Source: Flavobacterium sp. ALD4
GTDB lineage: Bacteria > Bacteroidota > Bacteroidia > Flavobacteriales > Flavobacteriaceae
Assembly (NCBI RefSeq): GCF_002836475.1
Contig: NZ_PJBJ01000030.1
Coordinates: forward strand, 1,240,001-1,304,000
Reading direction: 5' to 3'
DNA: 64,000 bases
Below are positions 34,798 to 43,008 of this stretch, one piece after another; position 1 is the stretch's first letter; each line of letters starts with the position of its first letter. The notes under the pieces are model-generated. The model was not told the origin of the DNA. It did no database searches and saw only the letters and a list, made by a program, of their open reading frames with translations. The translations under genes were made by a program, and so were the position numbers.

Positions 34798-36717
34798 ATG
34801 AAAAATTCAATAGCAGAACGGATAGCGGATTTTTTAAAAAATCAACCTCCCTTTTTGAGTCTTAGCCTCCCTGATTTGATTGCCATTTCTAGAGAATCCC
34901 AGGTGGTTTATTTGGAGAAAAATCAAGTGCTTTTTAATGTTAATGATCAGCCTCATTCTTTTTTTTATATTGTTAAAGACGGAGCGGTGGGCTTGTCTAT
35001 TTCGTATGATGAAAAAGAAATTCTTATCGACAAATGTGACGAAGGCGATATTATGGGACTTCGTCCTTTTTTTGCCAAGGACAATTATCTAATGGATGCT
35101 ATAGCTCGTGAAGAAAGTTTGCTTTACGCAATTCCTATTGCCGTTTTTAAACCGTATATTTTTCAGAATCCAGAGGTTTCTGAATTTTTATTGGAAAGTT
35201 TCGCTTCAAATACGCGAAATCCCCATGACAAAGAAAATAAGGGGAAGTTGATTTCAGAAAATATAATCTATAATGAACAGGATGCTGCAATGCAGTATTT
35301 TAAACCCATTTCATATACTGAAAACCCTATTACAGCTACTGGGAAAGAAACTATAAAATCCATAGCTGAAACGATGGTCAAATATAAGATAGGTAGTGTT
35401 ATTATTGAAAAAAATTATTTGCCAATAGGTATTATTACTGATAAAGATTTACGTTCTAAAATTGCTACGGGAATTTTTGCCATTAGCGATAGTGCAGACC
35501 AAATTATGTCGGTACCCGTAATCACCGTGTCTGCAAAAAGGTCCGTTGCTGAAATCCAGTTAATAATGATGCAGCACAATATTGGTCATTTGTGTGTGAC
35601 TTCAGATGGTACGCCAGCATCAGAAATTATAGGTATTATTTCCGAGCATGATGTCTTTACAGCTCAGGCTAATAATCCAGGAGTACTTGTAAAACAAACA
35701 AAAAGGGCGCAAACTCCACTTGAACTGAAAGTGATCAGAGCAAATCTGACTAAATTAATTGTGAATGCGTTGTATGAAAATATTCCAATCGCACATATAT
35801 GCCAGATTGTGGGGGAGGTCAATACGGCCATTACAAGAAGAGCAATTGAGTTGTCTATTTTTAAAATTAAACAGCATCCTCCTGTTCGATTTGCATGGTT
35901 AAATATAGGGAGTCAGGGAAGGAAAGAACAGTTGCTCTTGACGGATCAAGATAATGCTTTGGTTTTTGAAGATGTAGCTGCGGAAAGACATGATGAGGTT
36001 AAAAAATATTTTATTCGATTAGCGGAAAATGTGACACACATATTAAATATAGTCGGGTATGAATTATGTCCTGCTGAAATGATGGCCAGTAATCCACTAT
36101 GGTGTAATTCGTTAACGTGGTGGAAGGAACAATATACTACTTGGATAATTAGTCCAGGGGAGAAAGGGATTTTAATGTGTTCGATTTTTTTTGATTATGA
36201 CTTTGTTTACGGGGATGAAGAATTGGTTGCCGAAATCACGAAGACTATTTTTAAAAACATAGACAACAACCAGATTTTTTTTGCGTACTTAGGGGGTGAT
36301 GCTTTGAAGAATCCGCCTCCGTTAAGTTTCTTTAGGCAGTTTTTAGTAGAAAAGGATGGCGAACATAAAGATGAATTTGATGTTAAAGGTCGGGGATTAA
36401 TGCCTTTAATTGATGCGGCCAGATTGTTGTGTTTACATCAAAAAACAATTGGGGTAAACAATACGTTCTTAAGATTTAAAGAATTAGCGGCCTTAGAGCC
36501 GCAAAATGCATCAATTTATGAAGCTTGTTCCGATGCATTCTCTGTTTTGCAAAAATTCAGGACCGAAGAAGGTTTTGCAAGTAACTCTAGTGGAAGGTAT
36601 TTGGACTTAGATAAATTATCAAAATTAGATAAGCTAAAGCTTAAGAATGCTTTTCATCCTATTCACGAGGTACAGGAAATTCTTAAAACCCGATTTCAAC
36701 TCACTTACTTTACTTAA
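34798..36717 (+). CDS. cNMP-binding/CBS/DUF294 nucleotidyltransferase-like protein
   Basis: A 639-residue cytoplasmic protein with four parts: a cyclic-nucleotide-binding-like domain (about 15-130; IVKDGAVGLSIS, CDEGDIMGLRPFF), a pair of CBS domains (about 165-290; YKIGSVIIEKNYLPIGIITD, then HNIGHLCVTSDGT), a DUF294 nucleotidyltransferase domain (about 310-440) with GSQGRKEQLLLTDQDNALVF, and a C-terminal DUF294_C helical domain. The GSxGRxEQ..TDxDN motif is that of GlnD/KNTase-fold enzymes. In many bacteria this protein is encoded beside ActP, DUF4212 and a DnaQ-like exonuclease, so it may modify or control the acetate system. Substrate unknown. Its stop abuts the ATG of the exonuclease gene (TAAATG). 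Confidence 0.9.
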   Translation: MKNSIAERIADFLKNQPPFLSLSLPDLIAISRESQVVYLEKNQVLFNVNDQPHSFFYIVKDGAVGLSISYDEKEILIDKCDEGDIMGLRPFFAKDNYLMDAIAREESLLYAIPIAVFKPYIFQNPEVSEFLLESFASNTRNPHDKENKGKLISENIIYNEQDAAMQYFKPISYTENPITATGKETIKSIAETMVKYKIGSVIIEKNYLPIGIITDKDLRSKIATGIFAISDSADQIMSVPVITVSAKRSVAEIQLIMMQHNIGHLCVTSDGTPASEIIGIISEHDVFTAQANNPGVLVKQTKRAQTPLELKVIRANLTKLIVNALYENIPIAHICQIVGEVNTAITRRAIELSIFKIKQHPPVRFAWLNIGSQGRKEQLLLTDQDNALVFEDVAAERHDEVKKYFIRLAENVTHILNIVGYELCPAEMMASNPLWCNSLTWWKEQYTTWIISPGEKGILMCSIFFDYDFVYGDEELVAEITKTIFKNIDNNQIFFAYLGGDALKNPPPLSFFRQFLVEKDGEHKDEFDVKGRGLMPLIDAARLLCLHQKTIGVNNTFLRFKELAALEPQNASIYEACSDAFSVLQKFRTEEGFASNSSGRYLDLDKLSKLDKLKLKNAFHPIHEVQEILKTRFQLTYFT

Positions 36718-37344
36718 ATGGCACTGTTTAATTGGTTTAAAAAAGATAAAAAAATCTATCCTGAATTTTGGCAAAGCTATTTGTCCTGTTTTGATTCTAA
36801 ATTAAAAGAGAATACAGAGAATACAGAGAAGCGGCTAGTGGCTTTTGATACGGAAACTACAGGCCTGGATTTTAGAACGGATGTAATTCTGTCCATTGGT
36901 GCTGTCGGTATTGATGAAAACACAATTCGTGTGAAGGATTATTTAGAGTTGTTTTTGCTGCAAGATGTTTTTAAAAGAGAAACAGTTCCTATTCATGGGA
37001 TTTTAAAGGAAGGTAAAGAAGAAAAAATAACGGAATCCGAAGCAGTAATACAATTTCTAGAATTCATAAGCGATGCGGTACTTGTGGGTCATCACGTAAG
37101 TTTTGATATTAAAATGATAAACGAAGGATTAAAACGCATGGGTCTGGGGAAACTTAAAAACAGAAGTATAGATACTGATGTGATGTATCAAAAATTTAAG
37201 GGGCTTCAGGAAGATCAACACTCTGGTTTGGATGAGTTATGCGGGATTTTTAAAATTCAAAAAAGTGATCGACACACGGCAATTGGGGATGCGTATATCA
37301 CAGCATTGATTTATTTGCGACTTAAAAATACATGGAAACGGTAG
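36718..37344 (+). CDS. DnaQ-like DEDDh 3'-5' exonuclease
   Basis: A 208-residue exonuclease of the PolC/epsilon type. Exo I is VAFDTETTGLDFRTDVILSI near residues 41-60 (D and E ligands), Exo II is VGHHVSFDIKMINEGL near 123-138, and Exo III is RHTAIGDAYITALIYLRL near 185-202 with the catalytic His and last Asp. It starts directly at the stop of the DUF294 gene, so it is translationally linked to it. DEDDh exonucleases are regular partners of DUF294 proteins near ActP. Its target, whether DNA, RNA or a nucleotide, is unknown. No terminator is evident after it. Confidence 0.9.
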   Translation: MALFNWFKKDKKIYPEFWQSYLSCFDSKLKENTENTEKRLVAFDTETTGLDFRTDVILSIGAVGIDENTIRVKDYLELFLLQDVFKRETVPIHGILKEGKEEKITESEAVIQFLEFISDAVLVGHHVSFDIKMINEGLKRMGLGKLKNRSIDTDVMYQKFKGLQEDQHSGLDELCGIFKIQKSDRHTAIGDAYITALIYLRLKNTWKR

Positions 37345-37532
37345 TGTCATGTGGAAATATATTTATATTGTAATTGGATAATTATCTATTTATATTATTG
37401 AAAATCAATATAATATACTATTATTCGAGAAATTTATTTTAAATTTGATTAACTCTATTTTGCTTTTTAGTTGATAATTGAAAGTAGTGCTATTGGGACA
37501 GTTTATTTGATAACAATTTTAAAATAGGAGCT

Positions 37533-38072
37533 ATGAAAAAAGTAAATATTATTTGGATAATGGTGATCGCTTGTGCAATAACCTTAACGCCTATGTTTGG
37601 GCAATCTCGCTCTAAGAAGAACAAAATTATTGCCGACAGCAAGACAGCAAAGATCGAATTCATTAAAACGGATCCTCTTATGACAGGACTTTTTGAAAAA
37701 GCGTTTGGCTATGTCATCTTCCCCAATGTGGGAAAGGGTGGATTTGTAATAGGGGGAGCGGCTGGAAACGGAGCTGTGTATGAACGCAACAATTTGGTGG
37801 GTATGGCAAAGCTTTCGCAGCTGAGTATAGGATTTCAAGCAGGCGGTCAAGCGTATAGGGAGGTAATCTTTTTTGAGTCAGAAACTGATATGGAACGGTT
37901 TAAAAATAATCAATTTGAGTTTGCAGCTCAAGTGTCGGCAGTAGCTGTGACATCTGGAGCATCAGCGAATATCAAGTATGCCGAAGGCGTTATGGTGTTT
38001 ACCATGCAGAAGGGTGGACTCATGTATGAGGCATCAGTGGGCGGACAGCAATTTAAATTTAGTAAATTGTAA
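37533..38072 (+). CDS. SYLF (YSC84-type) lipid-binding domain protein
   Basis: A 179-residue exported protein with a signal peptide (about residues 1-24, ending MFGQ). The SYLF domain fills the rest: FEKAFGYVIFPNVGKGGFVI near 49-68, GNGAVYERNNLVGMAKLSQL, SIGFQAGGQAYREVIFFES near 98-116, and KYAEGVMVFTMQKGGLMYEA near the end. Such domains bind phosphoinositides in eukaryotes and are found in bacterial periplasmic proteins of unknown role. An AGGAG lies 4 bp before the ATG, an unusual Shine-Dalgarno-like feature for Bacteroidota. Single gene. Confidence 0.88.
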   Translation: MKKVNIIWIMVIACAITLTPMFGQSRSKKNKIIADSKTAKIEFIKTDPLMTGLFEKAFGYVIFPNVGKGGFVIGGAAGNGAVYERNNLVGMAKLSQLSIGFQAGGQAYREVIFFESETDMERFKNNQFEFAAQVSAVAVTSGASANIKYAEGVMVFTMQKGGLMYEASVGGQQFKFSKL

Positions 38073-38647
38073 GAAGCCCTACTGTTGGGGTCTAGAGGGA
38101 TAATATAGGTTTTATTGTAGTTTGGGCTCGGTGTGGTTTCGGTCTAACAAGGGGTTGAGATACTTAAAAGTAAGAAAAAGAATCAAATTGCAGCTTTGTT
38201 TGTGATGTTATTATGCTGTAGAGCACAAATTCCAAATTCCAAATCCCGAAACCTCGGGACTGTTTGCATTTTGTGGGAGGTCCAGTCCCCATGTTTCGGG
38301 AGAGGGAGTCTCTGGATTAGTTGTTTTTTCTAAACAAATTGCCCTAAATGAGTAAAATCGTAAAGTATTGATGATTAGAGCCATTATCATTGCGGAAAAG
38401 CAGAGCATTATGAGATTTAATTTTAGAAATATAAATTTAAAGGTGCGCTATTTTTAAAAAGTATTGATTTAGCTGAAGTTAAAAAACTCCAATCAAGATT
38501 TAATTATTAAGGGAATGGAATTGAAAAGAAGGAATGTAAAATTTTCTGAAGATAGAATTAGTTTGGTCAGGAGGTAAACTAAATAATGATAAAGAAAAGG
38601 AGCTAATGGCTTCTTTCTTTGTGCTATAGAGTTATGTTCTAAAACAA
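38073..38647. other. Long intergenic stretch with a structured hairpin element
   Basis: No supported gene in 575 bases. The notable part is 38245-38300, a two-step hairpin with outer stem CCCGAAAC/GTTTCGGG and inner stem GGGACTG/CAGTCCC separated by a 3x3 internal loop, preceded by repeats of TTCCAAA. Short frames here give the PEVSGFGIWNL-type strings typical of non-coding flavobacterial intergenic repeats. Confidence 0.55.
38245..38300. repeat. Palindromic intergenic element
   Basis: CCCGAAAC (38245-38252) pairs with GTTTCGGG (38293-38300), and GGGACTG (38256-38262) with CAGTCCC (38283-38289). The loop is about 20 bases. It has no T-run and lies far from both neighbouring genes, so it looks like a dispersed repeat (REP-like) rather than a terminator. 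Confidence 0.5.
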
Positions 38648-38650
38648 AAA

Positions 38651-38672
38651 ACCCGAATATTTCTATTCGGGT
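38651..38672 (-). terminator. Terminator of tRNA-Phe
   Basis: ACCCGAATA-tttc-TATTCGGGT (38651-38672) with a T-rich run on the minus-strand side, beginning 8 bases past the tRNA 3' end. Confidence 0.85.
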
Positions 38673-38679
38673 ATTAAAG

Positions 38680-38752
38680 TGGTGCCTCCAGGGATCGAAC
38701 CAGGGACACATGGATTTTCAGTCCATTGCTCTACCATCTGAGCTAAGGCACC
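38680..38752 (-). tRNA. tRNA-Phe (GAA)
   Basis: A 73-base tRNA. The acceptor GGTGCCT (5' end at 38752) pairs with AGGCACC and discriminator A is at 38680; CCA is not encoded. The anticodon arm ATGGA-CTGAAAA-TCCAT gives GAA for phenylalanine. The D arm (TTAGCTCAGATGGTAGAGC) and T arm (GGTTCGATCC) are standard. Confidence 0.97.
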
Positions 38753-38768
38753 ATTCTCATTGCGGGTG

Positions 38769-38799
38769 CAAATATAGGATGATTTTTAGTATATCCAAA
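38769..38799 (-). promoter_or_regulatory. Promoter of tRNA-Phe
   Basis: On the minus strand TTTG (38796-38799), 19 bases, TATATTTG (38769-38776): an exact Bacteroidota promoter. The -7 box lies 16 bases before the tRNA 5' end. Confidence 0.82.
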
Positions 38800-38851
38800 A
38801 CATTTTTTTAAAAAAATCAATTCGTACCTTTGCAAAATCAAAATTCAAATT

Positions 38852-39586
38852 ATGATTTTAACAGTTGATGTGGGGAATACAAGAATTAAAGCTGCTGTTT
38901 TTGAGGGGGATATCCTCTTGGAGCATTTTGTTTTTGTAAAAGAAGAGCTCCAAAAAAACATTAAAAATATTTTAAAAAAATTTACAAATACTGCCCATCT
39001 AGTTGTTGCATCGGTTGGAAATGTCGCAAAAGAGTCTTTTTTGGAGTTTGAAAAAGAGGTGGAAGTTCATTTTGTTTCCCATAATGACCCTTTTCCTTTC
39101 GTTAATGGGTATGAAACGCCACGAACTTTGGGAATTGATAGGATGGTTCTTGCTGCCGGAGCAACTTTACAGTTTCCGGGGCAGAATAGATTAGTCATCG
39201 ATGCCGGAACTTGTGTCACATTTGATTTTATAAATGAGAGTGACGAATATCTTGGAGGTGCTATTGCCCCTGGATTGCAATTGCGATATAAATCATTGCA
39301 TGACTTTACTGCTAAGCTGCCATTGTTGTCGTTGGAAAGTCCTGAAGCCTTAGTGGGTAGATCAACCACGGAATCAATCCATTCCGGAGTTGTAAATGGG
39401 TTAGTCTATGAGATTGACGGTTTTATAGATGAATATCGAGCGATTTGTTCAAATTTTATAATAATTTTAACGGGTGGAGATACAGAATTTTTGGCTAAAC
39501 GATTAAAAAATACCATATTTGCCAATTCAAATTTTCTTATAGAAAGTTTGAACCAAACATTTCAATATAAAATCAAAAATGATTAA
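38852..39586 (+). CDS. coaX: Type III pantothenate kinase
   Basis: A 244-residue CoaX enzyme. MILTVDVGNTRIKAAVFEGD is the ASKHA phosphate-binding start, GIDRMVLAAGA near 100 and VIDAGTCVTFDFINESDEYL near 115 are the adenine/phosphate and pantothenate motifs, and GGAIAPGLQLRYKSLHDFTA near 135 and ILTGGDTEFL near 206 follow. It carries out the first step of coenzyme A synthesis. It uses a TACCTTTG -7-like box at 38825-38832. The last 8 bases overlap the start of the next gene, so it leads a six-gene plus-strand series to ppiD. Confidence 0.95.
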   Translation: MILTVDVGNTRIKAAVFEGDILLEHFVFVKEELQKNIKNILKKFTNTAHLVVASVGNVAKESFLEFEKEVEVHFVSHNDPFPFVNGYETPRTLGIDRMVLAAGATLQFPGQNRLVIDAGTCVTFDFINESDEYLGGAIAPGLQLRYKSLHDFTAKLPLLSLESPEALVGRSTTESIHSGVVNGLVYEIDGFIDEYRAICSNFIIILTGGDTEFLAKRLKNTIFANSNFLIESLNQTFQYKIKND

Positions 39587-40829
39587 AAAAATTATAGTAA
39601 GCGCTTGTTTGCTTTTATCGTTAGTTTCTTTTGCTCAAGAAGGTACTTCATCGCCTTATTCATATTATGGAATAGGAGACATTAGATTTAAGGGAACGGT
39701 TGAAAGTCGTTCTATGGCAGGAGTAGCGGTCGAACAAGACAGTATTCACATCAACTTACAAAATCCTGCAAGTTTTGCTAATTTAAAGTTGACCACGTTT
39801 GCCCTTGGAGGGACATATAACACCACTACATTAAAATCAGACACTAAGAGCGAAAAGGCGAGAAGAACAACGTTAGATTATCTTGCGGTTGGATTGCCTT
39901 TCGGTAAAATTGGAGTCGGATTTGGATTAATCCCTTATTCTTCTGTGGGGTATAAAATAGAATCAATTTCGGCAGATGTCAATACAAGTAACAGACGCTA
40001 TAACGGTTCTGGAGGATTGAATAAAGCTTTTTTAGGAGTAGGATATAAAATAAATTCTAACTTTAGTATTGGTGCCGACGCTCAGTATAACTTCGGGAAA
40101 ATTGAAACGAATAGTTTAGAGTTTGTTACTGATATTCCCATCGGTACTCGAGAGAGTAACACGGCTAATTTGTCAGGTGTCAATTTTGATATTGGAGCTA
40201 TGTACAAGGCTAAGCTAAATAACAAGTTAAATGTATATGGTAGTCTTAATTATGCATTTGAAAACTCCTTGACATCTCAAAACACAAGGAACATAGCTAC
40301 TGTGGCTTATAATTTAGGATTTGATTTAGCGGTTGTGGATGTTGTGGGAGAACAAAAAAACAGTGTTAACTTAAAGTTTCCTGGCAAACTAACAGTAAGT
40401 GCAGGTATAGGAGAATCGCAAAAGTGGTTAATTGGTGGAAAAGTAGCTTATCAAAAATCATCAGGGCAAGCGAATAGCTACAATGATTTTAGTAATGTAG
40501 GCTATGGTAAATATGGGAATGTGAGTCTAGGAGGGTATTATATTCCTGATTACAACTCATTTTCAAGTTACTTGAAAAGAATTGTTTATCGAGGAGGTTT
40601 GAAATATGAAAAAACAGGCCTAGTTGTTAATGGAGAATCTATAAATGATGTTGGATTTACATTAGGGTTTGGGTTGCCAATAACGGAGACTCTTTCTAAT
40701 GTGAACATTGGGTTGGAATTGGGAAAAAAAGGAACTACATCGTCGAACTTAGTTCAGGAGAATTATGTGAATATTAGTGTCGGATTTTCGTTGAATGACA
40801 AGTGGTTCGTGCAAAGAAAATTCGAATAA
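39579..40829 (+). CDS. Outer-membrane beta-barrel protein (flavobacterial, unknown role)
   Basis: A 416-residue exported protein. The signal peptide MIKKIIVSACLLLSLVSFAQ is followed by SSPYSYYGIGDIRFKGTVES near 25-45 (typical start of these barrels, a short GIGD motif), QNPASFANLKLTTFALGGTY near 60, and many repeated amphipathic strands to the final VNISVGFSLNDKWFVQRKF. It resembles FadL-like barrels but lacks a clear hatch. Homologues stand between coaX and lptC in many flavobacteria. It overlaps coaX by 8 bp. Function unknown; an envelope role fits the context. Confidence 0.82.
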   Translation: MIKKIIVSACLLLSLVSFAQEGTSSPYSYYGIGDIRFKGTVESRSMAGVAVEQDSIHINLQNPASFANLKLTTFALGGTYNTTTLKSDTKSEKARRTTLDYLAVGLPFGKIGVGFGLIPYSSVGYKIESISADVNTSNRRYNGSGGLNKAFLGVGYKINSNFSIGADAQYNFGKIETNSLEFVTDIPIGTRESNTANLSGVNFDIGAMYKAKLNNKLNVYGSLNYAFENSLTSQNTRNIATVAYNLGFDLAVVDVVGEQKNSVNLKFPGKLTVSAGIGESQKWLIGGKVAYQKSSGQANSYNDFSNVGYGKYGNVSLGGYYIPDYNSFSSYLKRIVYRGGLKYEKTGLVVNGESINDVGFTLGFGLPITETLSNVNIGLELGKKGTTSSNLVQENYVNISVGFSLNDKWFVQRKFE

Positions 40830-40870
40830 TAAAGGCATTACAATACATTTCACTTTGTCAATATGGACGT

Positions 40871-41425
40871 ATGATTTTATTCAAAAGGCATAAAATACTT
40901 AACCTAGTCACAGTTTTTGCTGTGACTCTGTTTTTTGGGTGTGAAAGTAATTTTAAAGAAGTTCAAAAAATCAATGTTACGGAATTTACGCCAAGTGGAG
41001 ACGCTGATAAAGTGAATTTAAAATATACTGATTCGGGCCTGATAAAAGTTGTTTTGCTTAGCCCTAAAATGTTGGATTTCTCCACAGTTGATTTTCCTTT
41101 TACGGAATTCCCTAAGGGAATAGATGTCACTTTGTTTGATAACAAAGGGAAGACTACCCGTGTGACGTCAAATTATGCTATATCGTATAAAGTTACCGGC
41201 ATAATTGATTTACAGGGAAAAGTAAAGATTGTTGCTGAAAAAGGACAAACGCTCGAAACGGAGCAATTGTACTACGATCAAAAAAATGAATGGTTTTTTA
41301 CTGAAAAAAAGTTTAAATTTACAGATATCAAAGGATCTTCAAACGGACAAGGAATAGATTTTAGTAAAGATTTCAAGATTATCAATTCACAAAGATTAAC
41401 TGGCGAATTTGATTCGTCGGAATAA
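40871..41425 (+). CDS. lptC: LptC-like lipopolysaccharide export protein
   Basis: About 184 residues with a lipoprotein-like start (LVTVFAVTLFFGC, Cys near 23). The LptC/OstA-like beta-jellyroll pattern follows: LKYTDSGLIKVVLLSPKMLD, FPKGIDVTLFDNKGKTTRVT, IIDLQGKVKIVAEKGQTLET, and YDQKNEWFFTEKKFKFTD. I prefer the ATG at 40871; a start at 40802 lies inside the end of the barrel gene and adds no sensible signal. It would carry LPS from the ABC transporter across the periplasm. Co-directional with its neighbours. Confidence 0.82.
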   Translation: MILFKRHKILNLVTVFAVTLFFGCESNFKEVQKINVTEFTPSGDADKVNLKYTDSGLIKVVLLSPKMLDFSTVDFPFTEFPKGIDVTLFDNKGKTTRVTSNYAISYKVTGIIDLQGKVKIVAEKGQTLETEQLYYDQKNEWFFTEKKFKFTDIKGSSNGQGIDFSKDFKIINSQRLTGEFDSSE

Positions 41426-41443
41426 ACATCAAATAGCTATATT

Positions 41444-41638
41444 ATGGGTTACTTAAAATACACGCCTTACATTTACCTTATTTTCGCTTTGTACTTCATT
41501 TATGAGGCAATTGTAAAATGGAATGATCCCGATGCTACACCTTGGTTGAGTGTAATGATTGCCGCACTGGCGATTTTTATGTTTTTCTTCAGGAGAAAGT
41601 ATGCTAAGAAGATGCAAGACCGTAATAACCAATCCTAA
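41444..41638 (+). CDS. Small conserved membrane protein
   Basis: A 64-residue protein with two hydrophobic segments (YTPYIYLIFALYFIYEAI, then WLSVMIAALAIFMFFF) joined by VKWNDPDATP, and a basic tail (RRKYAKKMQDRN). It is 18 bp after lptC and 3 bp before the CNNM gene, so it belongs to the same transcript. Similar small proteins occupy this slot in other flavobacteria; function unknown. Confidence 0.75.
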   Translation: MGYLKYTPYIYLIFALYFIYEAIVKWNDPDATPWLSVMIAALAIFMFFFRRKYAKKMQDRNNQS

Positions 41639-41641
41639 TCT

Positions 41642-42901
41642 ATGGAAATTGGTGTTATAATACTATGTCTAATACTAAGTGCCTTTTTTTCGGGGATGGA
41701 AATTGCATTTATCTCTTCGAATAAAATTTATCTAGAAATAGAGAAGAAGCAGGATAATTTCCTTTCTAAAATTCTTACCAAACTTACCGAAAAACCATCA
41801 AAATTTATTGCTGCCATGCTTATTGGGAACAATATTGCGTTAGTTGTTTATGGGTTTTTCATGGGTGCTTTACTGATGAATCAGATAGATGCGTTAGGGT
41901 ATCATTTTTCTGATTTATTGAATTTACTTATTCAGACAGTCCTGTCTACTCTGGTCGTTTTGATAACAGCGGAGTTTTTACCGAAAGTTTTTTTTCAAAT
42001 TTACGCGAATATCCTTATCAAATTTTTTGCGCTGCCGGCATATGTTTTCTATGTGCTGGTTTATTTTATTTCTTCGTTCTTAATCTGGGTTTCTGATTTT
42101 GTCCTAAAAAAATTCTTTAGAACAGATGGAGATCAGATACAGCTTTATTTCAGTAAAGTAGAGCTTGGGAATTACATTACGGAGCAAATGAGCAGCGTTG
42201 AAGATGATGATGAGGTAGACTCAGAAATACAAATGTTTCAGAATGCCTTGGAATTCTCAGGTGTGAAGGCTAGAGATATTATGAGTCCCAGAACTGAACT
42301 TATAGCTATTGATTTATTTGACTCGATTGCGGAACTTAAAGAATTATTTATCGAAACAGGTTATTCTAAGGTCGTGGTCTATCAAAATTCAGTGGATGAT
42401 ATTGTGGGTTATGTGCATTCCTTTGATTTGTTTAAGAAGCCCGAAAGTATTAAATCGGTTGTTATTCCTGTCGAATTTGTTCCTGAAACGATTTACATCA
42501 AAGATGTCATGAATTTGCTTACTAAAAAGCGAAAAAGTGTAGCGGTGGTTCTGGATGAATATGGCGGTACTTCTGGCATAATTACCATTGAAGATATTGT
42601 GGAAGAGCTTTTTGGAGAGATTGAAGACGAACACGATTCAGATGAGGAGTTAATTGAAAAGGAATTGGGAGATGATACTTATATTTTTTCGGCTCGATTT
42701 GATGTTGAGTATTTGAATCAGACCTATAAGCTTAATATACCTGAAAGTGATTCTTATGGTACCTTGGGAGGTTTTATTGTTGATTTTACTAACGATATTC
42801 CGTTAAAGGGAGAGGTGATCAGTATAGGGATGTATCATTTTATAATAGAGGATGCTACAAATAAGAAAATTGAATTGGTTAAATTGACCGTAAAAGACTG
42901 A
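41642..42901 (+). CDS. CNNM/CorC-family (hemolysin-like) transporter
   Basis: A 419-residue membrane protein. The DUF21/CNNM membrane domain (about 1-185) opens MEIGVIILCLILSAFFSGME and has GNNIALVVYG. Two CBS domains follow (about 200-330), with VKARDIMSPRTELIAIDLFD and SVAVVLDEYGGTSGIITIED. A CorC_HlyC domain closes the protein (about 345-415; YGTLGGFIVDFTNDIPLKGE). The family is linked to Mg2+ efflux or transport; older names are TlyC or hemolysin-like. The motility gene gldE is a relative, but there is no gldD neighbour here. Same strand and 3 bp after the small membrane protein. Confidence 0.9.
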   Translation: MEIGVIILCLILSAFFSGMEIAFISSNKIYLEIEKKQDNFLSKILTKLTEKPSKFIAAMLIGNNIALVVYGFFMGALLMNQIDALGYHFSDLLNLLIQTVLSTLVVLITAEFLPKVFFQIYANILIKFFALPAYVFYVLVYFISSFLIWVSDFVLKKFFRTDGDQIQLYFSKVELGNYITEQMSSVEDDDEVDSEIQMFQNALEFSGVKARDIMSPRTELIAIDLFDSIAELKELFIETGYSKVVVYQNSVDDIVGYVHSFDLFKKPESIKSVVIPVEFVPETIYIKDVMNLLTKKRKSVAVVLDEYGGTSGIITIEDIVEELFGEIEDEHDSDEELIEKELGDDTYIFSARFDVEYLNQTYKLNIPESDSYGTLGGFIVDFTNDIPLKGEVISIGMYHFIIEDATNKKIELVKLTVKD

Positions 42902-43008
42902 TTTATTTTATAAATATATTTTTTTTGTAAAATAAAACGCTACGAGTATAATTATTAATTAGATAATTGTATTTTCGCAAACTGAATATAAAATTAACAA
43001 CAATAAAA

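Noticed and set aside
41642..42901. GldE gliding motility protein
   Set aside because: The domain order fits, but gldD is not adjacent and the context is lptC/ppiD; a general CNNM label is safer.
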